Assembly (NCBI RefSeq): GCF_018687075.1
Contig: NZ_CP061285.1
Coordinates: 124,001 to 188,000, forward strand
Direction: 5' to 3'
DNA length: 64,000 nt
Source: Polynucleobacter sp. MWH-UH35A
GTDB taxonomy: Bacteria > Pseudomonadota > Gammaproteobacteria > Burkholderiales > Burkholderiaceae
Shown: one piece after another, positions 57,742-64,000 of the stretch
Numbering within the stretch: position 1 is the stretch's first letter
Layout of the letters: each line of letters begins with the position of its first letter
Notes under the pieces: model-generated
Seen by the model: the letters and a program-made list of their open reading frames with translations, nothing else
What the model was told of the DNA's origin: nothing
Database searches by the model: none
Program-made: the position numbers and the translations under genes

Positions 57742-58977
57742 ATGACAGTTAATCTACCCCTCCCCCAAAAATCCGATCTCAAGCCTGTTAAAGGTTTTGA
57801 AATGGGCATCGCTGAAGCTGGAATTAAGAAAGCAAATCGCAAAGATTTATTGGTGATGAAGCTAGCCCCTGGTTCTCAGGTGGCCGGTGTATTTACTTTA
57901 AATCGTTTTTGCGCTGCACCTGTGCAAGTTTGCCGCGAACATTTGGCGCAAGAAGGTCGTAATGGGGAAATTCGAGCCCTTGTTGTGAATACAGGGAACG
58001 CCAATGCTGGTACAGGTGAGCCAGGTATGAAGCATGCCTTAGAAACCTGTGCAGCTTTGGCAAAAGATCTCAAGATCAATCCAGAGCAGATTTTGCCGTT
58101 TTCAACAGGCGTGATTTTGGAGCCGCTTCCGATCGAGAAGATTATTTCTGCCTTACCAAAAGCTGTAGCAAATTTAGGGGAAGATAATTGGTTTGATGCA
58201 GCTGAAGCCATCATGACTACCGATACTCAGCCTAAAGCGACATCTGTTACTGTTGAAACACCTGGCGGTGCAGTCACTATCACTGGCATCTGTAAAGGCG
58301 CAGGCATGATTCATCCCAATATGGCAACCATGTTGGGCTTTATCGCAACTGATGCTGGATTTGCTCCAGGCCTCTTGGGTAATCTCACTCGCGAAATCGC
58401 CGATCTCTCATTCAATGCCATCACCATTGACGGTGATACATCGACTAATGATTCTTTCATCATCATGGCGACGGGTCAGTCGTCGGTACAAATTCAATCT
58501 GTGGATGACCCTAGTTATGCAATCTTGAAAGATGCATTAATTTCATTAGCTCGTAAGCTGGCGCAAATGATCGTGCGTGATGGCGAGGGAGCTACTAAAT
58601 TCATGACTATTGAAGTGGTTGGTGGCAAGACGGCTGAGGAGTGTCGTTTGGTGGCTAAGGCTGTTGCGCATTCACCTTTGGTAAAAACCGCCTTCTTCGC
58701 CAGCGACCCCAATCTGGGCCGTATTCTTGCCGCTATTGGTTATGCGGGTATTGCTGATTTAGACGTGAACCGCGTACAGATGTGGCTTGGCGACGTTTGG
58801 GTTGCAAAAAATGGGGGGCGCAATCCCGATTATCAAGAGGCTGATGGCCAGCGTGTTATGCAGGCTCCAGAAATTACCGTCAAGATTGACTTAGGCCGTG
58901 GCAGTGCTTCACAAACCATGTGGACATGTGACTTATCTCATGACTATGTATCTATTAATGCAGACTATCGCTCATAA
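57742..58977 (+). CDS. argJ: Glutamate N-acetyltransferase / amino-acid acetyltransferase
   Basis: Self-cleaving enzyme of arginine synthesis that recycles the acetyl group of N-acetylornithine to glutamate. The autocleavage site is the Ala-Thr in [17 protein letters not shown]; other marks are [57 protein letters not shown] and [17 protein letters not shown]. The length of 411 is standard. It may share a transcript with the following ATPase (15 bp). Confidence 0.97.
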   Translation: MTVNLPLPQKSDLKPVKGFEMGIAEAGIKKANRKDLLVMKLAPGSQVAGVFTLNRFCAAPVQVCREHLAQEGRNGEIRALVVNTGNANAGTGEPGMKHALETCAALAKDLKINPEQILPFSTGVILEPLPIEKIISALPKAVANLGEDNWFDAAEAIMTTDTQPKATSVTVETPGGAVTITGICKGAGMIHPNMATMLGFIATDAGFAPGLLGNLTREIADLSFNAITIDGDTSTNDSFIIMATGQSSVQIQSVDDPSYAILKDALISLARKLAQMIVRDGEGATKFMTIEVVGGKTAEECRLVAKAVAHSPLVKTAFFASDPNLGRILAAIGYAGIADLDVNRVQMWLGDVWVAKNGGRNPDYQEADGQRVMQAPEITVKIDLGRGSASQTMWTCDLSHDYVSINADYRS

Positions 58978-58992
58978 AAGACAGTTAGAAAT

Positions 58993-59850
58993 ATGAATGA
59001 AAAATTAGATCGTCTTTTAGACCATCTTGATACTTTTTTACCCAAACCTCTAACGGAGGAGCAGTGGAAATCTTCCACTGCATTTAGATGGCGTCGGCGC
59101 GATAGTATTTTTGGCAGTATTGGTTTTTTACAACCAGTGAAGCACGTCTCTGACATCACCTTCGAAGATCTGCAGAATATCGACCGTCAGCGTGATGCGA
59201 TACGCGATAACACGAAAAACTTTATTCAAAAAAAGCCAGCCAATAATATTTTGCTTACTGGGGCAAGAGGCACTGGAAAATCCTCCCTTATCAAGGCAAG
59301 TTTGCATGAATTTGCTAGCCAAGGCCTACGCCTGGTTGAGGTTGAAAAGGAGCATTTGGCTGATTTGGCTGACATCACCGATTTACTGGCTGAGCGACCA
59401 GAGCGCTTCATCATTTTTTGTGACGATTTATCGTTTGAGGACGGTGAATCCGGATACAAGGCCATGAAATCGGCTTTAGATGGCTCAGTATCTGCTCAGG
59501 TGGACAATATTTTGATTTACGCCACCTCAAATCGCCGTCATTTGCTGCCTGAGTACATGAAAGATAACGAAGGTTATACACATAGTGATGATGGTGAAAT
59601 TCATCCTGGCGAAGTGGTAGAGGAGAAGATTTCTTTATCAGAACGTTTTGGGCTCTGGTTATCTTTCTATCCGCCAAAGCAGGATGAGTATTTGGCGATC
59701 GTGGCACATTGGTTACAGCATTTTGGTTTGAGTGCCGCACAAATTGATGCAGCACGTTCAGAAGCTTTAGTTTGGGCTTTGGAGCGTGGCTCACGTTCAG
59801 GGCGCGTTGCTTGGCAATTTGCTAAGCATTGGGCTGGATCAAAAAACTAA
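58993..59850 (+). CDS. DUF815 P-loop ATPase
   Basis: A 285-residue AAA-type ATPase with Walker A LLTGARGTGKSSLIKASL, Walker B RFIIFCDDLSFEDGE and a later arginine-rich SNRRHLLPEYM segment. It matches the DUF815 family, whose biological role is not established. It is between argJ and mutT in the same direction (15 and 12 bp gaps), an order I associate with Burkholderiales genomes. Confidence 0.9.
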   Translation: MNEKLDRLLDHLDTFLPKPLTEEQWKSSTAFRWRRRDSIFGSIGFLQPVKHVSDITFEDLQNIDRQRDAIRDNTKNFIQKKPANNILLTGARGTGKSSLIKASLHEFASQGLRLVEVEKEHLADLADITDLLAERPERFIIFCDDLSFEDGESGYKAMKSALDGSVSAQVDNILIYATSNRRHLLPEYMKDNEGYTHSDDGEIHPGEVVEEKISLSERFGLWLSFYPPKQDEYLAIVAHWLQHFGLSAAQIDAARSEALVWALERGSRSGRVAWQFAKHWAGSKN

Positions 59851-59862
59851 GTCATTGCATTC

Positions 59863-60279
59863 ATGAATGAAATTAAGCGCCCGGTGACTGAAGTGGCTGC
59901 TGGCATATTGCTTGATGATCAAGGTCGCTATCTCTTAGGGCAAAGACCCGATGGCAAACCCTATGCGGGCTACTGGGAAGTGCCCGGTGGAAAAATCGAA
60001 AAAGGGGAAACCGTTTTCGAAGCGCTTAAGCGTGAATTACAAGAAGAACTTGGTATAGAAATTCTATCTAGCGAAGAACTGACTGTTCTAGAGCATGACT
60101 ATCCGCATGCCTATGTGCGCTTGCATGTCAGCATCATTCGCGCCTGGAAGGGTGATCCCATGGGTTGTGAGAATCAAGCTTTATCGTGGGAGTTGCTCGC
60201 TGCTGAAAAGCCAAGTGTTGAGCCGTTATTGCCGGCCGCCTGGCCAATGCTAGAAAGGCTTAGAAGCCTTTTAACTTAA
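59863..60279 (+). CDS. mutT: 8-oxo-dGTP diphosphatase (Nudix, MutT)
   Basis: Removes oxidised dGTP from the nucleotide pool. The Nudix box is GGKIEKGETVFEALKRELQEELGIE (residues 43-67), of the form Gx5Ex7REUxEExGU. Preceded by YWEVPGG, with the MutT-like start VTEVAAGILLDDQGRYLLGQRP. At 138 residues it is MutT-sized. It converges on zapD with a 4-bp overlap of stops. Confidence 0.92.
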   Translation: MNEIKRPVTEVAAGILLDDQGRYLLGQRPDGKPYAGYWEVPGGKIEKGETVFEALKRELQEELGIEILSSEELTVLEHDYPHAYVRLHVSIIRAWKGDPMGCENQALSWELLAAEKPSVEPLLPAAWPMLERLRSLLT

Positions 60280-61028
60280 AGTTGACAGAGGGTTATTTTG
60301 AATGGCACATCGGCATTTACCAACTGTGCTTTTTTGTCTCGCTCGGACTTTAAAAAGCGCACGGAGAGTAAATATTTATTGGCGCTAATCTCTGAGAATA
60401 AAGTATCGTCTTCAACGGCAATGCGCATTAACTGATACACCTTGCCAGAGGGTGCTTGCTGAAATGAACCATTGTGCGCAATGACATCTTTTGCTTCGCC
60501 TGATTGACGAAGTAAGCGTAAAAATAATTGACATGCTTCTTGCCATGGCAAGAGCGGACCAATGTATTTTTCAAGTAATTCACGACGCTCGAGTGTGGGG
60601 CTATTTTTCCATGCATGGTAGCTTGGTAAATCAATCGGGCTAGTGCCGCCTGGAATATTTAATCGAGTACGAATGGCATTTAACCATTCACTTTCGGTAA
60701 TGACTGAGTTGGGTCTACCTGCAGAATGATTGATGCTGCTAGCAACGGCATCAATCTCAGATAGCGTTTGTGCGAGTGCCTCTTGATCCACTTTTTGTGA
60801 CGATTTTAAGCCATTGAGTGCGTATTTTTGACGTTCAAACTCTTTGAGTAAGAGGGACTTGATATCACCACGTGCACCAATATCCCCCAGATCGAACAAA
60901 ATAGAGATGGCATTGTGATGTAACTCAGGATCATCAGAGCGAACAAAGTGATTGAAGCGGGCGAACAAATACTCCAGTCGAAGCATGCTTCGAACTAATT
61001 CATTGAAGGGGTATTCGTAGACAATCAC
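60276..61028 (-). CDS. zapD: Cell division protein ZapD
   Basis: Stabilises and bundles FtsZ filaments by binding the FtsZ C-terminal peptide. The 250-residue helical protein begins IVYEYPFNELVRSMLRLEYLF, contains SEWLNAIRTRLNIPGGTSPIDLPSYHAW and ends with ..DVPFKITLC, matching the ZapD (DUF1342) family. It starts with GTG. It lies 11 bp after coaE on the same strand. The Z-ring partner FtsZ is encoded at 47-48 kb. Confidence 0.95.
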   Translation of the reverse strand: MIVYEYPFNELVRSMLRLEYLFARFNHFVRSDDPELHHNAISILFDLGDIGARGDIKSLLLKEFERQKYALNGLKSSQKVDQEALAQTLSEIDAVASSINHSAGRPNSVITESEWLNAIRTRLNIPGGTSPIDLPSYHAWKNSPTLERRELLEKYIGPLLPWQEACQLFLRLLRQSGEAKDVIAHNGSFQQAPSGKVYQLMRIAVEDDTLFSEISANKYLLSVRFLKSERDKKAQLVNADVPFKITLCQL

Positions 61029-61039
61029 AAGCCCATATT

Positions 61040-61726
61040 CTATGACGAACTGGTGCGATCTTTCTCAATCTGCAGGATTTTTTGGTGCAACTCCAAAACC
61101 TGAGTCTGTAAGTAGTCCAAACTGCCTTGATTTTCAATCACCATATCCGCATGGGCAATGCGCTCCTGCCGACTGGCTTGTGCACCAAGAATTCTCTCGA
61201 CTTCATTTCGAGGCAATTTGCTGCGGTGCACCACTCTCTCAATCTGGGTCTCTTCCGAACAGTCGACCACTACGAGGTAATCCAGTAGGGATAACCAATT
61301 TCCAGATTCGATTAGTAAGGGCACCACAAAAACAAGGTAAGGCACCTTTTCTTCTATTAGCTTCTTGGCTTGCCGAACTGTTTCTTCCCGAATGAGGGGG
61401 TGGGTAATCGTCTCTAGGGATTTTCTTGCCTCGGGGTTGGCAAATACTAGACTACGCATCTTTACTCTATCAAGCGCCCCGCTGGAGTCAATAAAGTCGG
61501 ACCCAAACTGTTTTTCTATGAAGGGGATTGCTGCCCCGTTTGGAGCGGTAATCTGATGGGCGATGAGATCGGTGTCTACTACGCCTGCACCCAATTGAGC
61601 CAGCTGATCGCTGACGGCTGTTTTTCCTGAGCCAATGCCACCGGTAAGACCAACAAAGGGCACATGCCCTTTTAGGATGCCTAAGCTAGCTTGCTGAGCA
61701 GAAGGGTTTGTAGAGTCTGAGGCCAT
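61040..61726 (-). CDS. coaE: Dephospho-CoA kinase
   Basis: Last step of coenzyme A synthesis: phosphorylates the 3'-OH of dephospho-CoA. P-loop GLTGGIGSGKTAVSDQL, then DTDLIAHQIT, EARKSLETITHPLIR, VFVVPLLIESG and a C-terminal VVHRSKLPRNEVERIL... segment. The start is uncertain: the ATG at 61726 overlaps pilD by 46 bp; the GTG at 61663, with AAAGGG upstream, gives a protein starting VPFVGLTGGIG that aligns well with E. coli CoaE and begins 17 bp after the prepilin peptidase stop. Confidence 0.95.
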   Translation of the reverse strand: MASDSTNPSAQQASLGILKGHVPFVGLTGGIGSGKTAVSDQLAQLGAGVVDTDLIAHQITAPNGAAIPFIEKQFGSDFIDSSGALDRVKMRSLVFANPEARKSLETITHPLIREETVRQAKKLIEEKVPYLVFVVPLLIESGNWLSLLDYLVVVDCSEETQIERVVHRSKLPRNEVERILGAQASRQERIAHADMVIENQGSLDYLQTQVLELHQKILQIEKDRTSSS

Positions 61727-62181
61727 AACAACTCAATGATGCCAGCAAAGGCAAGAAAAGGGCCAAATGGAAATGCAGAGTGATGACTTTGTTTATTCCA
61801 TTGCAGCCAAATAAAACCCCCTATCAATCCAGATAGGGATGCTATGAGCAGAATGCTGGGTAAGCTATACCAGCCAAACCAGGCGCCTAATGCTGCTAGT
61901 AACTTGGCATCTCCCATGCCAACTCCATCTTGCTTTTTAACTAGACGATACAGAAGGTTGAGAAGCCGAAGAGCGGAGTAGCCTAAGGCTGCCCCGATAA
62001 CGGAGTCCTGAAAGGAGATAAACCCCAGCTTAGAAAAACCACTAAACATGAGGCCGGACAGAATGAGGGGGTATGTGATGACATCGGGCAATCGAAAGGT
62101 GCGCAAATCAATGTAGGCCAAATACATTAGGGTCAATATCAGGCATATTTGAACCCAGTCGAGCAAAGCAAGATTACCCAT
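61681..62181 (-). CDS. pilD: Short type IV prepilin peptidase (A24 family)
   Basis: Cleaves the leader of type IV prepilins. The 166-residue protein has about six membrane segments and the two catalytic Asp of family A24: D25 in LAYIDLRTFRLPD and GMGDAK (GVGMGDAKLLAALG). It lacks the N-terminal N-methylation domain with its Cys pairs, present in usual PilD of about 280 residues. It follows pilC with a 1-bp overlap (TAATG). The symbol is given for position and function; it could be a short peptidase form. Confidence 0.85.
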   Translation of the reverse strand: MGNLALLDWVQICLILTLMYLAYIDLRTFRLPDVITYPLILSGLMFSGFSKLGFISFQDSVIGAALGYSALRLLNLLYRLVKKQDGVGMGDAKLLAALGAWFGWYSLPSILLIASLSGLIGGFIWLQWNKQSHHSAFPFGPFLAFAGIIELLWPQTLQTLLLSKLA

Positions 62182-63227
62182 TAAACAATCTGTCCTAAGT
62201 TAAAGATGGGAAGATACAAGATTATGACTAGACTGCCGATTACTAGTCCAACAATCATAATTAATAAAGGTTCTAGGCTTTGACTTAAGGTATTTAATCG
62301 ACTACTTAATTGAGAGCCCAATACTAATGCGCGCCTTTCTAGCATTTCAGGGAGTGCGCCACTTTCTGATGCGATTCGTAATAGCTGTAATGTTTCTAGA
62401 TCAAACAGTTTGTACCTGGGATCTGCTTTTGTTATTGCATCGCCAAGTGGCCAGCCGCGGGTCAAGTGTTTAAATATCTCTGCACTGCAATCATGGCTCA
62501 GCCAATGGTTGGATGATTGTGCAGTGACTCTGAGCGCATCCGGAAGAGGTAGGCCAGATTTAAGAAGATGACCTAGCGTTCGACACCAGTAGGTAAGCGT
62601 TGCTAATCGCAGTAGCTGACCAATCATCGGTATAGAGAAGCTCAAGCGATCGCAATATTTTTGTAGTCTGGGCAGCTTTATCCACGCAAGACCAAAGATA
62701 GCAATGCAGCCAGCTAGACTTATGGCAATAGCAATATAAAACTCTTCAAACCAAGATGATGCTTGAATTAATAGCTTTGTGGGAGCTGGTAACTCTGCTT
62801 GAAAATGTGCAAAAACATCCTTAAACACTGGTACAACCCAAATCATCATGACTAGCACTAAAACGCATGAGCTCCCTAGGGTGATGATGGGGTAGCTTAG
62901 CGCTTGTTGAATTTTGCGACGCAATTCAATCTGGGCCTCAAGTTGTTGACAAATCGTTTTCAGTGCCAAATTAAAATCGCCAGTTCTTTCGCTAACGCAA
63001 ATAAGGTTAGTGAACTCCATTGAGAATGTACTTTTTTGCTCTCTTAGGCATTGAGAAAGGCTCTCGCCTTTTTTAAGTCGTATACAGATGCTATTCAACC
63101 AAGGATGCCAAGCTTTTGGAGCACTTGAGTAAATTAACTCAATCGCATTTAGAAGGGGAAGACCAGCCTCTATCAGCGTTAAGAGTTGCTCAGCAAAATG
63201 GAGTTGTTCCTGCTTACTTAATGCCAT
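62181..63227 (-). CDS. pilC: Type IV pilus/type II secretion inner-membrane protein PilC
   Basis: Inner-membrane platform of type IV pilus assembly, with two GspF/T2SSF domains: LHFAEQLLTLIEAGLPLLNAIELI in the first, WCRTLGHLLKSGLPLPDALRVT in the second, and three membrane segments (about residues 125, 175 and 325). At 348 residues it lacks the 50-60 residue cytoplasmic start of typical PilC. It overlaps pilB by 10 bp and the peptidase by 1 bp. Confidence 0.9.
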   Translation of the reverse strand: MALSKQEQLHFAEQLLTLIEAGLPLLNAIELIYSSAPKAWHPWLNSICIRLKKGESLSQCLREQKSTFSMEFTNLICVSERTGDFNLALKTICQQLEAQIELRRKIQQALSYPIITLGSSCVLVLVMMIWVVPVFKDVFAHFQAELPAPTKLLIQASSWFEEFYIAIAISLAGCIAIFGLAWIKLPRLQKYCDRLSFSIPMIGQLLRLATLTYWCRTLGHLLKSGLPLPDALRVTAQSSNHWLSHDCSAEIFKHLTRGWPLGDAITKADPRYKLFDLETLQLLRIASESGALPEMLERRALVLGSQLSSRLNTLSQSLEPLLIMIVGLVIGSLVIILYLPIFNLGQIV

Positions 63228-64000
63228 GTGCCTACTTCTGCATCTAAATCTGTTGGATTAATAAGCCCCGCATGTATGTGAAGTAATCCTGCGTCTCGCA
63301 TGCTCATAGGCGAATGGGACGGGTTGAATAAATGATCTTTATTCAACACCTCATGAACACCAATGCGCCCAAAACATCTACTGCCTTTGCACGCTGAACA
63401 TTGAGACCCAGCTACTGCATTTTGTCCGATACATTTAGAGCAAACCTTCCGAACTAAGCGTTGAGAGCTAACACTTAAGAGGCATGACTCGAGAGATTCC
63501 TGATCGATCCCTAAATTTTTAAGTCTGGGAACTGCACCATAAGCATTTCGAGTATGCAAGGTGCTGAGAACGAGATGTCCAGTTTGTGCCGCCTGAATGG
63601 CGAGCTGAGCGGTGGCGCTATCTCGTATTTCTCCAATCATGATGACATCGGGGTCCTGTCGAAGTAGGGCGCGGATGATGGTCGGAAAATCTAATCCAGC
63701 CCTTGGGTGATAGGCCACCTGGTTCACTCCTGCAAGACGAATTTCAATGGGGTCCTCGATAGAGCAAAGGTTGCGATGGTCCTGATTGAGTTGACGCAGG
63801 CAGCTATAAAGCGTCCGAGTCTTGCCACTTCCTGTTGGTCCTGTAACCAAGATAAGACCGCTGGATTGGGATAGAGCTTGTTGAAATACCTCTAGCTGCT
63901 CTGGGTGAAGGCCAAGCTCCTGAAGATCAAGATCATTAACACAACTTGGCAAGATGCGAATAACCGCTTTTTCTCCATGAAGGGTTGGCAAAATTGAAAT
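63218..64000 (-). CDS. pilB: Type IV pilus assembly ATPase PilB (5' end outside window)
   Basis: The frame is open to the right edge, so the start is outside. The visible 260 residues include the ISILPTLHGEKAVIRIL entry of GspE/PilB, Walker A ILVTGPTGSGKTRTLYSCL, the Asp box (LCSIEDPIEIRLAGVNQV), Walker B DPDVIMIGEIRDSATAQLAI, the HLVLSTLHTRNAYGAV His box, and a tetracysteine zinc motif CSKCIGQNAVAGSQCSAC. It powers pilin polymerisation. Whether the pilus is for twitching or DNA uptake cannot be told. Confidence 0.92.
   Translation of the reverse strand: MSILPTLHGEKAVIRILPSCVNDLDLQELGLHPEQLEVFQQALSQSSGLILVTGPTGSGKTRTLYSCLRQLNQDHRNLCSIEDPIEIRLAGVNQVAYHPRAGLDFPTIIRALLRQDPDVIMIGEIRDSATAQLAIQAAQTGHLVLSTLHTRNAYGAVPRLKNLGIDQESLESCLLSVSSQRLVRKVCSKCIGQNAVAGSQCSACKGSRCFGRIGVHEVLNKDHLFNPSHSPMSMRDAGLLHIHAGLINPTDLDAEVGTWH

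Noticed and set aside
59411..59794. 127-codon open frame on the minus strand
   Set aside because: Antisense to the DUF815 ATPase; no domain signal.
1..64000. CRISPR arrays, insertion sequences, tRNA or rRNA genes, phage attachment sites
   Set aside because: No regularly spaced repeats, transposase motifs, cloverleaf-type sequences or integrase genes were seen; the gaps are nearly all under 200 bp and are accounted for above.

Overview
The window looks like a chromosome segment of a freshwater betaproteobacterium of the Burkholderiaceae, most probably Polynucleobacter. This rests on moderate GC, on the gene order rpe-trpE-trpG-trpD-trpC next to apaG and mltA, on mraZ-to-ftsZ followed by a peroxiredoxin, lpxC, a DUF721 gene and secA, on argJ-DUF815-mutT-zapD-coaE-pilD-pilC-pilB, and on phasin and Coq7 genes. 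Species assignment is inference. Nearly every base is coding, genes overlap by a few bases, and I see no insertion sequence, CRISPR array, rRNA or tRNA. Most of the segment is core genome.

Layout. 1-2.9 kb: end of a surface-glycan type locus (a glycosyltransferase cut by the left edge and a TPR/O-GlcNAc-transferase-like protein). 2.9-6.8 kb: MFS transporter, phasin with two PhaR-like sites upstream, rmuC, monothiol glutaredoxin. 6.8-10.1 kb: hemA-prfA-prmC (reverse). 10.1-14.9 kb: small membrane protein, ung, M61 peptidase, dsbC, ubiquinone hydroxylase. 15-17.2 kb: ychF, a winged-helix protein, a membrane protein. 17.1-21.8 kb: rpe-trpEGDC operon (reverse). 21.8-25.5 kb: apaG, a possible 37-residue membrane peptide, mltA, enoyl-CoA hydratase, M20 amidohydrolase. 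25.5-30.6 kb: biotin genes bioA-bioF-bioD (reverse), divergent bioB, then coq7.

30.6-48.4 kb is a complete division and cell wall (dcw) cluster: mraZ rsmH ftsL ftsI murE murF mraY murD ftsW murG murC ddl ftsQ ftsA ftsZ. Most junctions overlap (ATGA or TGATG type), so it probably works as one long operon. Its 300-bp control region holds a good sigma70 promoter, three 10-bp-spaced MraZ repeats just before the mraZ start, and, about 215 bp upstream of mraZ, a perfect TACTGT-N8-ACAGTA palindrome that matches the E. coli LexA (SOS) box. If real, the SOS box would link DNA damage to the division cluster.

48.5-53.4 kb: peroxiredoxin, lpxC, a DciA-like gene and secA. Between secA and argJ, which I expect to be neighbours in relatives, sits the main accessory module (53.5-57.7 kb): a 16-cysteine polyferredoxin, a tungsten-type aldehyde:ferredoxin oxidoreductase, an FAD/NAD oxidoreductase, a MoaD/ThiS-like protein ending in GG, and an unrecognised 98-residue protein ending in RRGGG. 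The first three resemble the AorABC enzyme of Aromatoleum, which couples aldehyde oxidation to NAD+ reduction. A palindrome overlaps its likely promoter. This module is the best candidate for something unusual here. 57.7-64 kb: argJ, a DUF815 ATPase, mutT, zapD, coaE and a compact pilB-pilC-prepilin peptidase set whose first gene runs off the right edge.
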